A stretch of DNA of 10,349 nt from Phycisphaerales bacterium (GTDB taxonomy: Bacteria; Planctomycetota; Phycisphaerae; UBA1845): positions 1 to 10,349 of the forward strand of contig JAUWNF010000079.1 of NCBI GenBank assembly GCA_030612785.1, in the 5' to 3' direction. This document shows, piece by piece, positions 1-5,698 of this stretch (the stretch's first letter is position 1; each line of letters opens with the position of its first letter). A program made the position numbers and the translations under genes. The notes under the pieces were generated by a model. It was given only the letters and a program-made list of their open reading frames with translations, did not search any database and was not told where the DNA came from.

Positions 1-603
1 GCGAAGAATGATGACGATGGTCGTAGCCGGCAGTTTGTGGAAGTGCCTTTCGATTTCGGTTTTCTGTACGATCGGCCAATCCTAAGCGAATCCGCAGCAA
101 CCAGTTTGGGAATCACCACCAACGGGCTGAGTCAGACAATGGTGGAAACCCCGTTCGCGTCGGTGTTGATGTGGGAAAGTGAGATACTCTTGAAGATTGG
201 CTCGCAGGTAACGTCTCCCATCGAAGTTTACATCGTTCCGGATGAGTACAATGAGGATAATGTCAACCTGCTTCCCGCCGAGGTGTTGTGGGACTACGGG
301 AACGGTGTCTTCAATGTTGAGGACTTTGAGGACTATCACTACATCCATCTGGGAAGCACTCCGGCTTGCTGTCTTCCCAACGGCGATTGCGTTGAGGTAA
401 CTCCTTCAGAGTGCGACGGTTTGGACGGTGTGATGTCGGGACAGCCGCATTGTCTCGGCGACAACAACGGGAACGGGATCGACGACGCTTGTGAGGGGGG
501 CATTCCCACCGTCTCCGAATGGGGCCTGATCGTCATGACGCTGCTGTTGTTGACGGCGGGGGCGATTGTGTTTGGCCAGCGACGTCGGCCAGCGACGGTG
601 TGA
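1..603 (+). CDS. Secreted/surface protein with IPTL-CTERM sorting signal, 5' end outside the window
   Basis: The reading frame is open from the first base, so the gene starts upstream; 200 residues are visible. A GTG at 37 is possible as a start, but nothing marks it as one, since no signal peptide follows. The visible part has a beta-rich body without recognised catalytic motifs (residues 1-120). A Cys-rich linker with six cysteines (CCLPNGDC...C...C...C) follows and contains a Ca-binding, dockerin/thrombospondin-type-3-like DNNGNGIDDACE. The tail is IPTVSEWGLIVM, a hydrophobic helix, then a QRRR basic cluster. That tripartite end is the IPTL-CTERM signal, known as a target of exosortase-type processing at the cell envelope. 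Function of the body is unknown; export and envelope anchoring are inferred from the tail. The 3' end is duplicated, in decayed form, 1.2 kb downstream. Confidence 0.85.
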   Translation, partial: AKNDDDGRSRQFVEVPFDFGFLYDRPILSESAATSLGITTNGLSQTMVETPFASVLMWESEILLKIGSQVTSPIEVYIVPDEYNEDNVNLLPAEVLWDYGNGVFNVEDFEDYHYIHLGSTPACCLPNGDCVEVTPSECDGLDGVMSGQPHCLGDNNGNGIDDACEGGIPTVSEWGLIVMTLLLLTAGAIVFGQRRRPATV

Positions 604-635
604 GGCGAGTGCCGATTGACGATTGAGGATTACGC
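536..635 (+). repeat. Direct repeat copy 1: 3' end of IPTL-CTERM gene plus downstream flank
   Basis: This copy covers the hydrophobic tail codons, the stop codon and 32 bases beyond it. It aligns with 1743-1826 at about 71 of 77 ungapped positions. The first 24 bases are identical and in the same codon phase; copy 1 has 23 bases (560-582) that copy 2 lacks, and copy 2 has 7 extra bases (an additional ACGATT-like unit). An 11-base internal repeat (ggccagcgacg at 574-584 and 587-597) lies near the indel. Confidence 0.8.
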
Positions 636-655
636 AGGAATTGGCAGTCCTGTAG

Positions 656-705
656 GGCTTACGGTGCGGAGCAATCATACGCGCGAGGGGCGTGCTCCGT
701 AAGCC
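656..705. repeat. Imperfect palindrome / hairpin 1, REP-like
   Basis: Arms ggcttacgg (656-664) and ccgtaagcc (697-705) pair perfectly over 9 bp. Inner bases ggagca (668-673) and tgctcc (693-698) offer a competing 6-bp helix. There is no T tract, so a rho-independent terminator is unlikely. A distorted copy of the left part, in inverted orientation, follows at about 706-728, which suggests a composite element. Confidence 0.6.
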
Positions 706-742
706 GGCCCGCACCGCGGTTCCTACACCTGCCACCGGACCT

Positions 743-788
743 ACGGCCCGAGGCGCGTTGCTCGGTGAGCAGTACGCCTCGGGTCCGT
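743..788. repeat. Long palindrome / hairpin 2, REP-like
   Basis: The outer stem is acggcccgaggcg (743-755) against cgcctcgggtccgt (775-788), 13 bp with one bulged T. An inner stem TGCTC-GGT-GAGCA (759-771) caps it, separated by a near-symmetric 3x3 internal loop. No T tract follows. It could be a REP/MITE-type element or part of the 3' processing region of the surface-protein transcript. Confidence 0.65.
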
Positions 789-929
789 TCGTGCGCCGGG
801 ACGCCTGTCTCACGCAATACTACTTCGATAGCTGACGGCTGACAGCTCAAAGGAGCTGATCGACCTTGTTCCCTTGAACCGGATGGACCGGAAGACTTGG
901 GGCTGTGCTGTCTTGCCGCGGTATGCCGG

Positions 930-957
930 TTGACGAAGTAGTTTGGGGTGATATGGT
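930..957 (+). promoter_or_regulatory. Candidate sigma70-type promoter for the MNT-HEPN pair
   Basis: TTGACG (930-935, 5 of 6 to TTGACA) and TATGGT (952-957, 4 of 6 to TATAAT) are separated by 16 bases. The expected transcript start would fall at or next to the ATG at 964, giving a nearly leaderless message. This fits the absence of a good Shine-Dalgarno there; only GGTGAT lies close upstream. The match is modest and could be chance. Confidence 0.3.
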
Positions 958-963
958 GATGTA

Positions 964-1302
964 ATGATCAGCGCAATCCCCGATAGCCGCGATGAGCCGG
1001 TTCTGACCGAGATCGTTCGGCGGCTGGTCGAAGCATTCCACCCGGAACGGGTCTACCTGTTCGGCTCCCGCGCTCGGGGGGATGACGATCCGGACAGCGA
1101 TTACGACCTGATGGTCGTAGTGCACGAGGCGAGCGACCCGGGATACCGCCTGGCCCAGCGGGCGCACCGCTTGTTGTGGGGCCTGGGAACGGCTGCCGAT
1201 GTTCTGGTATGGACTCTGCGAGCGTTTGAAAGCCGACTGCACTTGAAAGCCTCGCTTCCCTCCACCAGCGGTCGGGAAGGGAGGTTGCTCTATGGCGCAT
1301 GA
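964..1302 (+). CDS. Minimal nucleotidyltransferase (MNT), MntA-like antitoxin of a HEPN/MNT module
   Basis: 112 residues, the usual length for MNT proteins. The catalytic signature GSRARGDDDPDSDYD (residues 34-48) matches the GSX10DXD pattern exactly, giving metal ligands D46 and D48. D79 in AADVLVW is the likely third acidic residue. In studied MntA-HepT pairs the MNT protein uses ATP to adenylylate the HEPN toxin and so neutralises it; that role is inferred for this protein from motif and gene pairing. The ATG at 964 is preceded only by a weak GGTGAT. The stop overlaps the next gene by 11 bases, so the two are translationally coupled. The order is MNT first and HEPN second, the reverse of the Shewanella hepT-mntA order as I recall it. 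An intact active site argues that it is functional. Confidence 0.88.
   Translation: MISAIPDSRDEPVLTEIVRRLVEAFHPERVYLFGSRARGDDDPDSDYDLMVVVHEASDPGYRLAQRAHRLLWGLGTAADVLVWTLRAFESRLHLKASLPSTSGREGRLLYGA
1278..1284 (+). promoter_or_regulatory. Shine-Dalgarno site of the HEPN gene, inside the MNT gene
   Basis: AGGGAGG ends 7 bases before the ATG at 1292. It fixes the HEPN start and shows that the HEPN gene has its own strong initiation site within the 3' end of the MNT reading frame. Confidence 0.7.
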
Positions 1303-1705
1303 TCCCACGAGAGTGGCCGACACTCGGGCTTGGCTGGGCAAGGGCGAGATGGACCTGCGTGCAGCCCGAAATGGCTTCGAGGCAACTCCTCCCTTGCTAG
1401 AAGACGTTCTGTTTCACTGCCAGCAGGCGGTGGAGAAAGTGCTCAAGGGTTTTCTGACCTGGCATGACCGTCCTTTCCGAAAGACGCACGATCTGGCGGT
1501 AACCGGCCAACAATGCGTCGAGTTAGACAATTCGCTCGAGGCGTTGTGCTGCCGTGCAGGAGGCTTGACAGTCTACGCCTGGTTTTTTCGCTATCCTGGC
1601 GAGTCGGAGCAACCTTCCGAAGAGGAAGCCCGACACGCTCTTGCGCTGGCCCAGGAGGTTAACGACGCCATCCGCGATCGGCTGCCGGAGAACGTATGTC
1701 CCTGA
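1292..1705 (+). CDS. HEPN domain protein (PF05168-like), putative toxin partner of the MNT gene
   Basis: 137 residues, predicted mostly helical. Family features are visible in order: a first helix with GEMDLRAAR (18-26), FHCQQAVEKVLKGFL (41-55) as in the HEPN core helix, RPFRKTHDL (60-68), YAWFFRYPGE (95-104) and a C-terminal helix rich in Ala and Glu (109-128). R60 and H66 form an R-x5-H arrangement within the R-x4-6-H pattern proposed for HEPN ribonucleases. The HxY tyrosine adenylylated in characterised HepT toxins is absent: H66 is followed by D-L. RNase activity is therefore possible but unproven, and neutralisation by adenylylation at that site is not available. It is translated from a strong ribosome site and overlaps the MNT gene. 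It could alternatively act as a substrate-binding partner, as once proposed for HI0074-type proteins. Confidence 0.85.
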   Translation: MAHDPTRVADTRAWLGKGEMDLRAARNGFEATPPLLEDVLFHCQQAVEKVLKGFLTWHDRPFRKTHDLAVTGQQCVELDNSLEALCCRAGGLTVYAWFFRYPGESEQPSEEEARHALALAQEVNDAIRDRLPENVCP

Positions 1706-1742
1706 GGGGGGCGTGGAGAAAAGGCGGGCGTCTTCAATTGGT

Positions 1743-1826
1743 TGACGCTGCTGTTGTTGACGGCGGCGTCGGCCCGCGGCGCCGTGAGGCGAGTACCGAT
1801 TAACGATTGACGATTGCGGATTACGC
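1743..1826 (+). pseudogene. Direct repeat copy 2: remnant of an IPTL-CTERM-type gene end
   Basis: The copy preserves the codons for the hydrophobic stretch LTLLLLTA in the same phase as copy 1 (TLLLLTA there). It lacks the 23 bases matching 560-582, which breaks the frame, and it has no IPTV-SEWG sequence upstream. It continues through the stop-codon region into the CGATTGACGATT flank with about 92% identity at aligned positions. It is either a fragment of a second, mostly deleted gene of the same family or a partial duplication of the end of the gene at 1-603. Confidence 0.7.
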
Positions 1827-1830
1827 GTGC

Positions 1831-1926
1831 GGAAAAAGGGGACGGGCACCGAGCGGCGTGCTTGTTGAGTGGCATTCGACGAGTTCGGCTCGGAGCCTGT
1901 TCCCCTGTTTCCGTCCCCCCTTTTCC
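1831..1926. repeat. Imperfect inverted repeat with GGGGACGGGCACC-type arms
   Basis: The left arm (1831-1857) contains aaaaaggggacgggcacc followed by gagcgg. The right arm (1886-1910), read on the other strand, gives aaacaggggaacaggctcc followed by gagccg, matching with one gap and a few changes. A further partial right arm (1911-1926; other strand ggaaaaggggggacgg) also matches the left arm. The centre of 25-30 bases is unique. The motif style is one I associate with dispersed intergenic elements in planctomycete genomes; no transposase lies within the window. Confidence 0.55.
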
Positions 1927-2062
1927 TGGCTGGACAACTTCGTCACCTACGCCAGACAAATGCAGAGGGCAGAGTGTCGTCCACCGCCGTTTGGGGGTAT
2001 CATGCCGGAAACGCCGCGCAAAGTGGCCCTTGCGGCCAATCTTGCGTTCTCAGGAACTCGAC

Positions 2063-2716
2063 ATGCCGGGAAGCAAAGAGGAGTGCGAACACTGGGGCCA
2101 AGCCGCCCACGCCTATGACGCCGAGTATCGCAGCGTCATGGGGGAGGCGTTTGAGAGTGAAATCCGCTCGTGGCTAGCGCGGCAGTTCACGGGCGCTGAC
2201 GAGGTGCTCGAACTGGGCTGCGGAACCGGCATCTTCTCCGCGATGATCGCCGAGCGGGTCAAGCACCTGACGGCAACGGACTTCAGCCCGGAAATGCTGG
2301 AGCAGGCGACGCAGCGACTGGGCGGCTACGACAACGTTGAAATACGGACGGAAGACGCCTGCCACACGTCATTCGCGGATGACTCGTTCAGCGCCGTGCT
2401 GGCCGTCAACCTGCTGCATCATGCGGACGCGCCGGCCACCGTCGTGCGGGAATGCCACCGCGTCCTGACGCCCGGCGGGAAAGTCGTCGTGATCGACTGC
2501 GCCGGGCATGACACCTCCCTGTGGTCGTGGATTCAGATGAGCCTCGGCTATCTGCGCCGCCGGGGCCGGCCGCGAGAGGACCACCACCACTTTTCTCCCG
2601 ACGACCTGGCCGCGCTGATCACCGGCGCCGGCTTGGCCGTTCAAGAGACAACCCTGATCCGGCAACGCCGCCCTCGAATGAGGTTCATCTGCCTCCGCGC
2701 TGTGAATGCGGACTGA
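2063..2716 (+). CDS. Class I SAM-dependent methyltransferase (Methyltransf_11 type)
   Basis: 217 residues from the ATG at 2063, which has AGGA 7 bases upstream; the frame is open further upstream, but that part is repeat-derived. The Rossmann core is clear: motif I LELGCGTG (49-56), an acidic residue closing strand 2 in ATDFSPEML (D73), DACHTSFADDSF as the motif II/III region (98-109), NLLHHAD (116-122), and the LTPGGKVVVIDC turn (135-146). These bind S-adenosylmethionine. The C-terminal third (HHHFSPDDLAALITGAG, 174-190) is the usual cap of UbiE/ArsM-like small-molecule methyltransferases. The substrate cannot be told from sequence. The gene stands alone, downstream of repeats and convergent with the RNase E/G gene, so context gives no pathway. 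Confidence 0.85.
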   Translation: MPGSKEECEHWGQAAHAYDAEYRSVMGEAFESEIRSWLARQFTGADEVLELGCGTGIFSAMIAERVKHLTATDFSPEMLEQATQRLGGYDNVEIRTEDACHTSFADDSFSAVLAVNLLHHADAPATVVRECHRVLTPGGKVVVIDCAGHDTSLWSWIQMSLGYLRRRGRPREDHHHFSPDDLAALITGAGLAVQETTLIRQRRPRMRFICLRAVNAD

Positions 2717-2788
2717 GTCCATCGGACATCGATTAGCAACGGAGAGGGCCGGCCCACCCACGCCAACCCACCATTGTACCACGCAACG

Positions 2789-4954
2789 CTACGACAAGTC
2801 CGGCGAGATGATTCTTCCGCGGTCATCGCGAAACTCGTGGGTGAGGTGGTCCACCCCGAACGTGGGGTCGCCCTTGACCACGATGGTGGTACCGGTTTCC
2901 TGCTCGAGCTCGTGGAGGGCGGCCCGGCGCTGATTGAGCACGGCGACGGCGCCGTTCGGTGACACGGTTAGCGTAACCTGGGCAACGTCGGGTCGGTGTG
3001 TGGCCAACTGCAACACTCGGATAACTTCGAGCACCATCGTCTCCAAGGTCTTGGCCAATCCGGTGCCCCTGCAATGGGGGCAATCCGCGTAGATGCTGCG
3101 CTTGATCGACGGGCGCTGCCGCTGGCGGGTCATTTCGATCAGTCCGAACTGGCTCATACGCAGGATCCGGGCACGTTCCTTGTGGATCTTGAGCGCGTCG
3201 CGCAGGGTTCGTTCCACGGCGCGTTTATGGCGGTCCAGGCGCATGTCGATGAAGTCGCAGACCACCAGGCCGCCCAAGTCGCGCAGACGAAGCTGGCGCG
3301 CGATCTCCTTCGCGGCCTCGAGGTTGAGTTGGAAGGCGGTCTCCTCGGCGTCGTCGATGCTGCGGAACTTCCCGCTGTTCACGTCGATCGTCACCATGGC
3401 CTCGGTGGACTCGATCACCAATGACCCCCCCAAAGGGAGGGGAACGTGGCGGGAGTTGATCCGCTCGATTTCCACTTCGATGCCGTATCTGTGGAAGATG
3501 GGCTCAGGACCTGTGTAGAGTTCGATGACGTTGCGCGCGCGGGGCATGGCGATCTGCATGAACTCGCGCGCCTTCTGAGCCGTCGGTTCGTGGTCGACGA
3601 CGATGCGGTCAAACTCGGCGGTGGACAAGTCACGAATGGTACGGATGACCAGATCCGATTCCTGGTACAGCTCCGCGGGTGCCCGGGTGTGGCGAATCCG
3701 GTCTTCCACGATCTTCCACAAACGTCTCAGGTAGTTCAGGTCGCGCTGCAAGTCCCGCTTGGTACGGTCCAGGCCGGCGGTCCGCAAAATGAAGCCCATC
3801 TCTTCAGGCAGGGACAGCTCATTCAGGATGCTCCGCATCTTGTGCCGCTCCTCTTCATCCTCAATCTTGCGCGAGACACCCAGTCGGCTCATGCCCGGCA
3901 TCATCACCAGATACCGCCCGGGGATGGATAGGTAGGTCGTCAGCGTCGGCCCCTTGGTGCCAACGCCTTCCTTAGTGATCTGGACGATGACTTCCTGCCC
4001 GCGGTGGAAGCACTTGTGGATGGGCGGACGATCGCGGCGCGGCACCTTCTTGCCGACGTTCTCGGGCTCGTTGCGGCCGTTCGGGAAGTACTTGGGCTGT
4101 ACGTCGGAGACGTGCAGGAATCCGTTTTTGGCCAGTCCGAAATCGACAAACGCCGCCTGAATGCTCGGCTCGACGTTGGTCACCCGGCCCTTGTAGATAT
4201 TGCCCACGTGCGACTCGGCGCTTTGCCGCTCCAGGTGTAACTCCTCGAGACGACCCTCGTGAAGGATCGCGATGCGGCATTCCTCGCCGGCAGAGACGTT
4301 GATGATCATTTCGCGACCCGTTTTCGACGCTTTGTCCGCCGCGACGGGTTTTGCCTCAAGCTCTTTCGGGGGTGGTCCCTCAATGGCGGGCGGTTGTGCG
4401 GTCTCGGCAGCCGACACGTCTGCCGCCACCAGGCTCCTGTGAGCCTTGGTGGATCGTCTTCGGCGCTTGGGTTTGCGAGGTGCCTGCGGCGGCTCTTTGG
4501 CGTCGGCCGTTGGCGTCGCCGTCGGGGCGTCCTTCGTCTCCTGGGCCTTCCTGTCCATACCGGCCGGTGGCTGATCCGCCGTTGTTTCACTACGCGCGGC
4601 ATGCTTCTGGGCGAGCGCTTCCGCCGCATCAGAGGTTATGCCAGCACGATCGCCCTGCGTGGGTTTTCTGCGCTTGGCCCTGCGCTTCCGCGTGCGTCTT
4701 GGGGTAGCAGCGGCCACGGGGGGGTTTTCGGTGGTCGGTTCGGCGGTTGTACTCGGCGACTCGCCGTTTGCGCGCCTCACCGGCGGAACTTCACCCGCAG
4801 GCGCGTCGTCATCACCCCGCGTAGCGTCAGCACTCGCCGAGGCCGGGCTCTTGCGCTTTGTCCTTCGCTTGCGTGGGCGCCGCGTCGCGGGCTTACGCTC
4901 GCTTCGGGCATTTCCGTTAGGTTGTTGAGTCGGTTCAGGCGATTCTACGTCCAT
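2789..4954 (-). CDS. rne: Ribonuclease E/G family endoribonuclease with long basic N-terminal extension
   Basis: 721 residues. The start is taken as the ATG at 4954, with GAAGG just upstream and overlapping the previous stop by 10 bases; an upstream TTG (5017) is less likely. Residues 1-212 are low complexity, rich in Pro, Ala, Lys and Arg, with three basic clusters (26-35, 86-97, 160-167), probably disordered. The enzyme core follows: an S1 domain (GNIYKGRVTNVEPSIQAAFVDFG, split here as GNIYKGRVTN 251-260 onward), an RNase H-like/DNase I-like catalytic region with TIDVNSGK (522-529, metal ligand D524) and VVCDFIDM (564-571), and a Zn-link CPHCRGTG (625-632). The family cleaves single-stranded RNA with a preference for 5' monophosphate ends, in mRNA decay and rRNA/tRNA maturation. 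Whether it is E-like or G-like is uncertain. It is co-transcribed with the DUF2344 gene. No rplU/rpmA follows it. Confidence 0.93.
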   Translation of the reverse strand: MDVESPEPTQQPNGNARSERKPATRRPRKRRTKRKSPASASADATRGDDDAPAGEVPPVRRANGESPSTTAEPTTENPPVAAATPRRTRKRRAKRRKPTQGDRAGITSDAAEALAQKHAARSETTADQPPAGMDRKAQETKDAPTATPTADAKEPPQAPRKPKRRRRSTKAHRSLVAADVSAAETAQPPAIEGPPPKELEAKPVAADKASKTGREMIINVSAGEECRIAILHEGRLEELHLERQSAESHVGNIYKGRVTNVEPSIQAAFVDFGLAKNGFLHVSDVQPKYFPNGRNEPENVGKKVPRRDRPPIHKCFHRGQEVIVQITKEGVGTKGPTLTTYLSIPGRYLVMMPGMSRLGVSRKIEDEEERHKMRSILNELSLPEEMGFILRTAGLDRTKRDLQRDLNYLRRLWKIVEDRIRHTRAPAELYQESDLVIRTIRDLSTAEFDRIVVDHEPTAQKAREFMQIAMPRARNVIELYTGPEPIFHRYGIEVEIERINSRHVPLPLGGSLVIESTEAMVTIDVNSGKFRSIDDAEETAFQLNLEAAKEIARQLRLRDLGGLVVCDFIDMRLDRHKRAVERTLRDALKIHKERARILRMSQFGLIEMTRQRQRPSIKRSIYADCPHCRGTGLAKTLETMVLEVIRVLQLATHRPDVAQVTLTVSPNGAVAVLNQRRAALHELEQETGTTIVVKGDPTFGVDHLTHEFRDDRGRIISPDLS

Positions 4955-5574
4955 TCGACCTTCACTCGACGGGTCCACGAGTTGACCGCGTCGTCGGTTA
5001 CGCCCAAGGCCGCGCAAACCTCCGATGGTTTGGCCGTTCCTTCTTCCGTCACCAGAAGGGTCATCGCGATCCCGTTATGCACCACGGCCAGGGTGTCGAG
5101 GTAGGGAGCGATGTCCACGCGCTTGGGCTGGCCATCCTTTTTGTTAATGCGTTCGACCAAGATCGAGCCGGAACCGGCGAGTTGGGCAACCCGGACAGGC
5201 AAGGCTTCAAGTTCGGCGTGCGGAACGGTGACCACATAGGACACTCGGTGCGCTCGGCACCGTTCCGCATCAGCAAGCCTCCGTGCCTGAAGGAGTGTAA
5301 TGCCCTGGGGCATCGTGTCTGAGAGTCGTCGGAGGAGGTCGTCACTTTCGATCTCGTGCGTCAATTCCACGACCAGACGGTCACCGTCGGTCGCCACCCC
5401 TACCGGGCGAGGCGGTACAATGGAAAACCTCGGATGCGGATTAAAGCCTTCAGAAAACCGAACGGGCAACTCCGCCCGCGCCAAGACCCGGGCGAACAGC
5501 CGGATCATGTCCCGGTGGGAACAAAACCGCACGTCACCGCCCACGGTGAAATCGACCGCATACCGGTACCTCAC
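4945..5574 (-). CDS. DUF2344 / TIGR03936 radical SAM-linked protein
   Basis: 209 residues, starting at GTG 5574 with AAGGAAAG about 9 bases upstream. The start of the protein is diagnostic: YRYAVDFTVGGDVRFCSHRDM (split: DVRFCSHRDM 14-23), then LPVRFSEGFNPHPRFSIVPP (36-55) and VGVATDGDRLVVEL. This is the small protein usually fused to, or encoded beside, a B12-binding radical SAM protein and next to rne/rng; its biochemical role is not established to my knowledge. Here its stop overlaps the rne start by 10 bases, so the two are translationally coupled, but the gene upstream is ptsI and no radical SAM partner is present in the window. A role tied to RNA processing or modification is an inference from the conserved rne linkage. 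Confidence 0.9.
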   Translation of the reverse strand: MRYRYAVDFTVGGDVRFCSHRDMIRLFARVLARAELPVRFSEGFNPHPRFSIVPPRPVGVATDGDRLVVELTHEIESDDLLRRLSDTMPQGITLLQARRLADAERCRAHRVSYVVTVPHAELEALPVRVAQLAGSGSILVERINKKDGQPKRVDIAPYLDTLAVVHNGIAMTLLVTEEGTAKPSEVCAALGVTDDAVNSWTRRVKVEWT

Positions 5575-5698
5575 ACCCCTAGACTTTCCTTCGGCGTCTC
5601 AGAACGCACTCCCACAAATACTGTCCATCGGTCCGGACTCAATCCCGACCATCGACGCTTATACTGTATCGTCCACCCGGGCTCCGTTCCGCCACGCG

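Larger units (their letters stand above)
604..963. other. Gene-free stretch with REP-like hairpins and short repeats
   Basis: No reading frame here has coding character. The stretch begins with the CGATTGACGATT-type flank shared with copy 2 of the direct repeat. It then holds two strong hairpins (656-705 and 743-788, listed separately), a tandem GCTGAC unit around 831-843, a small 6-bp hairpin at 843-858 (CAGCTC-AAAG-GAGCTG, no T tract), and a candidate promoter in front of the nucleotidyltransferase gene. The style is that of dispersed intergenic elements; I cannot assign a family. Confidence 0.6.
1706..2062. other. Gene-poor stretch with decayed repeat copy and inverted repeat
   Basis: The stretch holds direct repeat copy 2 (1743-1826) and an inverted-repeat element (1831-1926), then about 130 bases without recognisable structure apart from a weak hairpin (cgcaa/ttgcg around 2018-2035). 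An open frame runs through from 1814 into the methyltransferase, but its residues are repeat-derived and basic, without family resemblance, so it is treated as non-coding. No clear promoter for the methyltransferase was found; TATCAT near 1998 has no good -35 partner. Confidence 0.6.

Noticed and set aside
640..860. CRISPR array or tRNA in the repeat-rich gap
   Set aside because: The repeats are palindromic and unevenly spaced, with no regular repeat-spacer period, and no cloverleaf with anticodon arm could be folded.
847..1341. 164-codon open frame on the - strand opposite the MNT gene
   Set aside because: The MNT frame has an exact catalytic motif and the antisense frame has none; it is a GC-driven shadow.
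1814..2062. N-terminal extension of the methyltransferase frame by 83 codons
   Set aside because: It overlaps the end of repeat copy 2 and the inverted-repeat element, has repeat-like basic composition, and the ATG at 2063 has its own AGGA and begins a normal methyltransferase.
2717..2788. Possible bidirectional terminator between the convergent methyltransferase and rne genes (gggccggccc palindrome, GTCC-ATC-GGAC)
   Set aside because: The palindrome has no loop, the other stem is only 4 bp, and no T tract follows on either strand.
4955..5017. Upstream TTG start of rne adding 21 residues
   Set aside because: TTG is a rare start, there is no ribosome site, and the ATG at 4954 has GAAGG nearby with the 10-base overlap typical of coupled genes.
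4259..5104. 281-codon open frame on the + strand opposite the start of rne and the end of the DUF2344 gene
   Set aside because: It is antisense to two well-supported genes, rich in Arg, Gly and Leu as expected for the reverse of Lys/Arg/Pro/Ala codons in GC-rich DNA, and matches no family.
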